Below, piece after piece: positions 61,144 through 64,000 of a stretch of 64,000 bases of DNA. The position numbers and the translations under genes were made by a program. The notes beneath the pieces were generated by a model that did not search any database, was not told the origin of the DNA, and saw only the letters and a list, made by a program, of their open reading frames with translations. Origin of the DNA: Cotesia glomerata. Lineage: Eukaryota > Arthropoda > Insecta > Hymenoptera > Braconidae. The stretch lies in NCBI RefSeq assembly GCF_020080835.1, contig NC_058165.1:8779771-8843770 (forward strand). Reading direction: 5' to 3'. Numbering within the stretch: position 1 is the stretch's first letter; each line of letters starts with the position of its first letter.

Positions 61144-64000
61144 ACGACCTCGCTGGCTAATGTAGGAGATACCGGGTCCCCCTTAACCGGTATAATTATT
61201 CCCCTCAAGCGTGGGCAGACCACGGCGTTCTGGTTGGACTCTGCTCAACACTAAACGAACAACAGAATCAACATATCTTTCTTTCAAGAAAAGTAAGAGG
61301 TTAATATCCAAGACCATCACTTTTTGAAAACAAGACCAATACATAGTCTCACTATCGCCCCCCAGACCACTTATGACTGTAAACTTTATTAGAGCTTAAA
61401 GTCCTTAAGGAATGCATGTCAAAGGACTCCAATGCACTAGGATTCGAAGTACTAGTGAACCGGATTCATCAAGATTTCAATGCTTATGATTCTTGGTCTT
61501 GTTCCTTCAGAAAATCTATAACCTAGAACAAACCGATTCCCGAGAATTCCACGAAGCCCTTGACAAGAGAACGATAGTCCTAAGTTTGATCCTCCGAGTT
61601 TCAGCTCTGGTAATATATTTAGTCTTCCTTGCTCCTGTGGGATCAACTTCTCGATCTCAACTCTCTTCAGCTCGAACAAATTCGCTATACCATACCATAC
61701 CGTACCACCATCATCATCACACATATACACTTACTGGGAAGTTTGCTCGTGAGTCACTCCTCCCGTGCTCGACCGCAAGTCTCTCGCGTCCATTCCTCAC
61801 TTAGCTATCTCACGGTCCGATGGCCCCTTCATTCTGCACCCGAGAGATACTCGTCTTTTATTTATTTTCTTATTCATTTTTATTATTTTTTATATTTCTT
61901 TCATTCTTTTTCATCGCTCCAGAAAATGGTTCGCGTATCAACGATCGGCCATTCTCAGTCTCAGTCTCCTTTCTTCCTTCCTCTTTCTTCAATATCAAAT
62001 GGACGGTAGAGTAAGCAAGAAGGTATCAAGGAAAAGACTTAAGTAAAAATGCTTCCATTAAGGATATTGAAAAATGAAATAAATTTAAGTTGGTGCTTGT
62101 GGCTTATTCACCGCGATGAGAGTTAATGTAGGTACTTGACATGGTTAAGTGCACGGCAAATGAGACCGATACATTTTTAAGTCTCACTCTCTGATATATA
62201 TCTCCTCTCTCTCCATACAAGCAAAGATCTTCAAGATGCCCTTTGTTTGTATACACACCGACTTTATACCAACCGGTACAAAGTACAACCACCAACGAGA
62301 TATATATTGTTGTGATATATATAAAGAGGCCACCACCCTTAGCATCAACTTGGCCGCTTGGATTGTTCTGCTGGCATCAAGTACACTCCAGAACGTCACT
62401 GACCCCTTACTTCCTTTTTCCCCCCTTTCTTTCTTCTTGTTCTTCAATTCCTCTACTCATCTTCACGTACATCATATACGTGCACCTACGCGATCTTCAG
62501 GACCTAACGGTCCCAATCCAGTCGTAGTCCAAATGAAGGGGAAGGAAGCTTCAGCAAAAATTTACCGTGGAAGCAACCCCTAACACGCGATGATCATCAG
62601 GACTACTAAAATACTTGGAACGTGAGTTTTCAGCATAATGCATATAGTCTAAAATAAAATATGGTCTCAGCTGGTGGCACCGAGGGTTTCTTGTCCTCGT
62701 CTTCATCCTGAAAATGCAGATTGTCTCCTCGGTAAGAATGGAATGCAAGAAGAAGAACAAGTGAGGTAAGGACCAAGGATGAGGAAAGAGTGCATCAGCG
62801 TTGGCGGTAAAGAGGAAGCTGGAGAGAAGGGAGAAGTTGAAGGAGAAGGTGAAGATGGAGGTGGAAGTAGAGGAGCTGGTGGAGAACTTCAAGAAGGAGT
62901 TGGGAGAGCAGAGCAGTGCAGAGTACTCTGGGACCAGGTTGGTTACTCTGACTCTCACTCGGATAACGATCGATGCTCGGTTTCCAGTTTTTCTTCTTTC
63001 GGGTTGAGAGTGTGCGCTCTCCTGACGCGGATTCGCACTACTAAGTTGGTAACTATGCAAATTATAAAAGAGACTTGGTAGCTCTCTTTACCCCTCACCG
63101 AGGATCTTTTTATTTTCATTTTCATTTCTCTCTTATTTAGCATGCCTTTTTTGTTATTTATTTTATTATTTCTTTTCTTTTGTTATGTCTTTTTTCTTCT
63201 CCACGTAGCTCGACACTCTAGGACCAATCTCACTTCAGCCTCCTGGACGAGTTCTGTTTTTTTTTTGCTCCAAAGTCTCCGTCGGCGTCGTTGCCACCAC
63301 CGTCTTCATAGTCGTTCAAACAATAAGAAAGTCATTGGGATTTTATTTTCAACCGTCTTCATACATATATACATATCGCTCTCTTTGTTACACTCGCTCA
63401 CTTTACTTGTTTTACTTTGGTTCTTTGGCTGTTTACCCTCCTCCGCCACCTCCATTATCCTCCACCTCAGTTACTCTTTTCTAATTCTTTCTCTCTTTTG
63501 GTTCTCTTCATCGGCAAGTTATCCGTCTCGGTCAATCTCACTGGTTATGCTTTCAAGTAGTACTCTTGCCTCTTGCCTTCTGTATTTGTGTGTGCTGTGC
63601 ATGAGAAGTCCGTTGAGAAGTTGCGACTAACTGAGTAACTGAGTGAGTGAGTAAGCGAGCGAGTGAGTGAGTAGATCGTCGACGGCCCTCGATTTCTCTT
63701 TTCTTTTCTTTTCCAAAGTCGACAGAGCACATTCTACGCGGCCCTCCTTTCCATCTCAACTTTGTTTTTTTTTTTTTTTGTTTTTTAGTATTTATATTAT
63801 TTTTATTCTTATTTTTATACTTTTAGTTATTTTTTTTATATTTTCTTAGCCTTATTCGCCATTTCTTGTCTCCTTGTTCTTATTCTTCTTCTTAGTCTTC
63901 TTTCTCTTAGTTCTTAGTTTTATTATAATTCTTATTCTTGCGTTTGACCCGAGTAAAGCGTTCGTGCATCTGGGATTTTCAATTAAATGAAATATTCAAT
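61144..64000. other. Pyrimidine-rich non-coding stretch, many overlapping chance frames
   Basis: The plus strand is strongly T/C-rich (for example 61850-61990, 63140-63250, 63660-63960), which creates long Ser/Leu/Phe frames on plus and Lys/Glu/Arg frames on minus. A purine-rich block at 62800-62930 gives the opposite pattern. A (GAGT)n tract lies at 63630-63672. None of the frames has a recognisable domain. Such asymmetry can mark 5' UTR or intron of a long transcript, but no exon was established. Confidence 0.45.
63630..63672. repeat. (GAGT)n imperfect microsatellite
   Basis: ACTGAGTAACTGAGTGAGTG, then 'agtaagcgagcgagtgagtgagtag'. Tetranucleotide GAGT with a few substitutions. Confidence 0.8.

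Noticed and set aside
62551..63060. 169-codon minus-strand frame
   Set aside because: Ser/Phe/Thr-rich low complexity opposite a purine-rich block, with overlapping plus-strand frames of 68-100 codons; no domain in any.
1..64000. Integrated virus, polydnavirus segment, prokaryotic operon or CRISPR array
   Set aside because: No viral core genes, segment junction motifs, bacterial gene packing or regularly spaced direct repeats with spacers were seen.

Overview
The window is nuclear DNA from a eukaryote, most likely an insect. The evidence is very AT-rich intergenic and intronic sequence full of A/T homopolymers, GT-AG spliceosomal introns, many small non-autonomous transposon relics, and two genes with insect-type proteins. 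A hymenopteran, perhaps a parasitoid wasp, is my best guess from the feel of the SMC1 protein and the repeat landscape, but I could not test this. No bacterial operon, CRISPR array, intact virus or autonomous transposase is visible.

Left third (1-27 kb). The minus strand carries one clear coding exon at 3996-4229. It encodes the N-myristoylated start of a MARCKS/Akap200-like scaffold protein. Its other coding exons are not visible and probably lie left of the window. A splice acceptor 84 bases upstream of the ATG shows a non-coding leader further right. A GC-rich segment at about 26969-27130 that ends in a strong minus-strand donor is a candidate for that leader, which would make 4.3-27 kb one long first intron. 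This stretch holds most of the interspersed repeats: a TIR family with GCACGCCTCAT ends, a (CA)n-ended unit of four degenerate ~155-bp repeats, GAGCTC hairpins, and tRNA-like SINE relics.

Centre (27-34.2 kb). A complete cohesin SMC1 gene lies on the plus strand. It has three coding exons (28924-29035, 29191-29411, 30625-33966) and predicts 1,224 residues, with Walker A, Q-loop, hinge, signature motif and Walker B all intact. It is unusual in carrying 91% of the protein in one uninterrupted 3.3-kb exon, which is clearly richer in GC than its surroundings. A foldback element flanked by TTAA lies in the ~1.8 kb between SMC1 and the candidate opposing leader exon. An E2F-like site lies just upstream of the SMC1 start.

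Right part (34.2-64 kb). By eye the composition becomes less AT-rich, in patches, and no gene can be named. I see several candidate short exons with plausible splice sites (56348-56418, 60769-60819 plus 60907-61143, 49032-49160, and a segment near 48.83-48.91 kb open on both strands). All are weak without alignment. This part also holds a pogo/Tigger-like MITE with a TA duplication, a large foldback built from TATATTCC-type units, a non-LTR-like 3' tail, and tRNA-derived relics. The most striking unexplained signal is three exact or near-palindromic RFX X-box motifs (GTTGCCATGGYRAC) at 35822, 40031 and 56460, each in different flanking sequence, which suggests a regulatory landscape rather than empty DNA.
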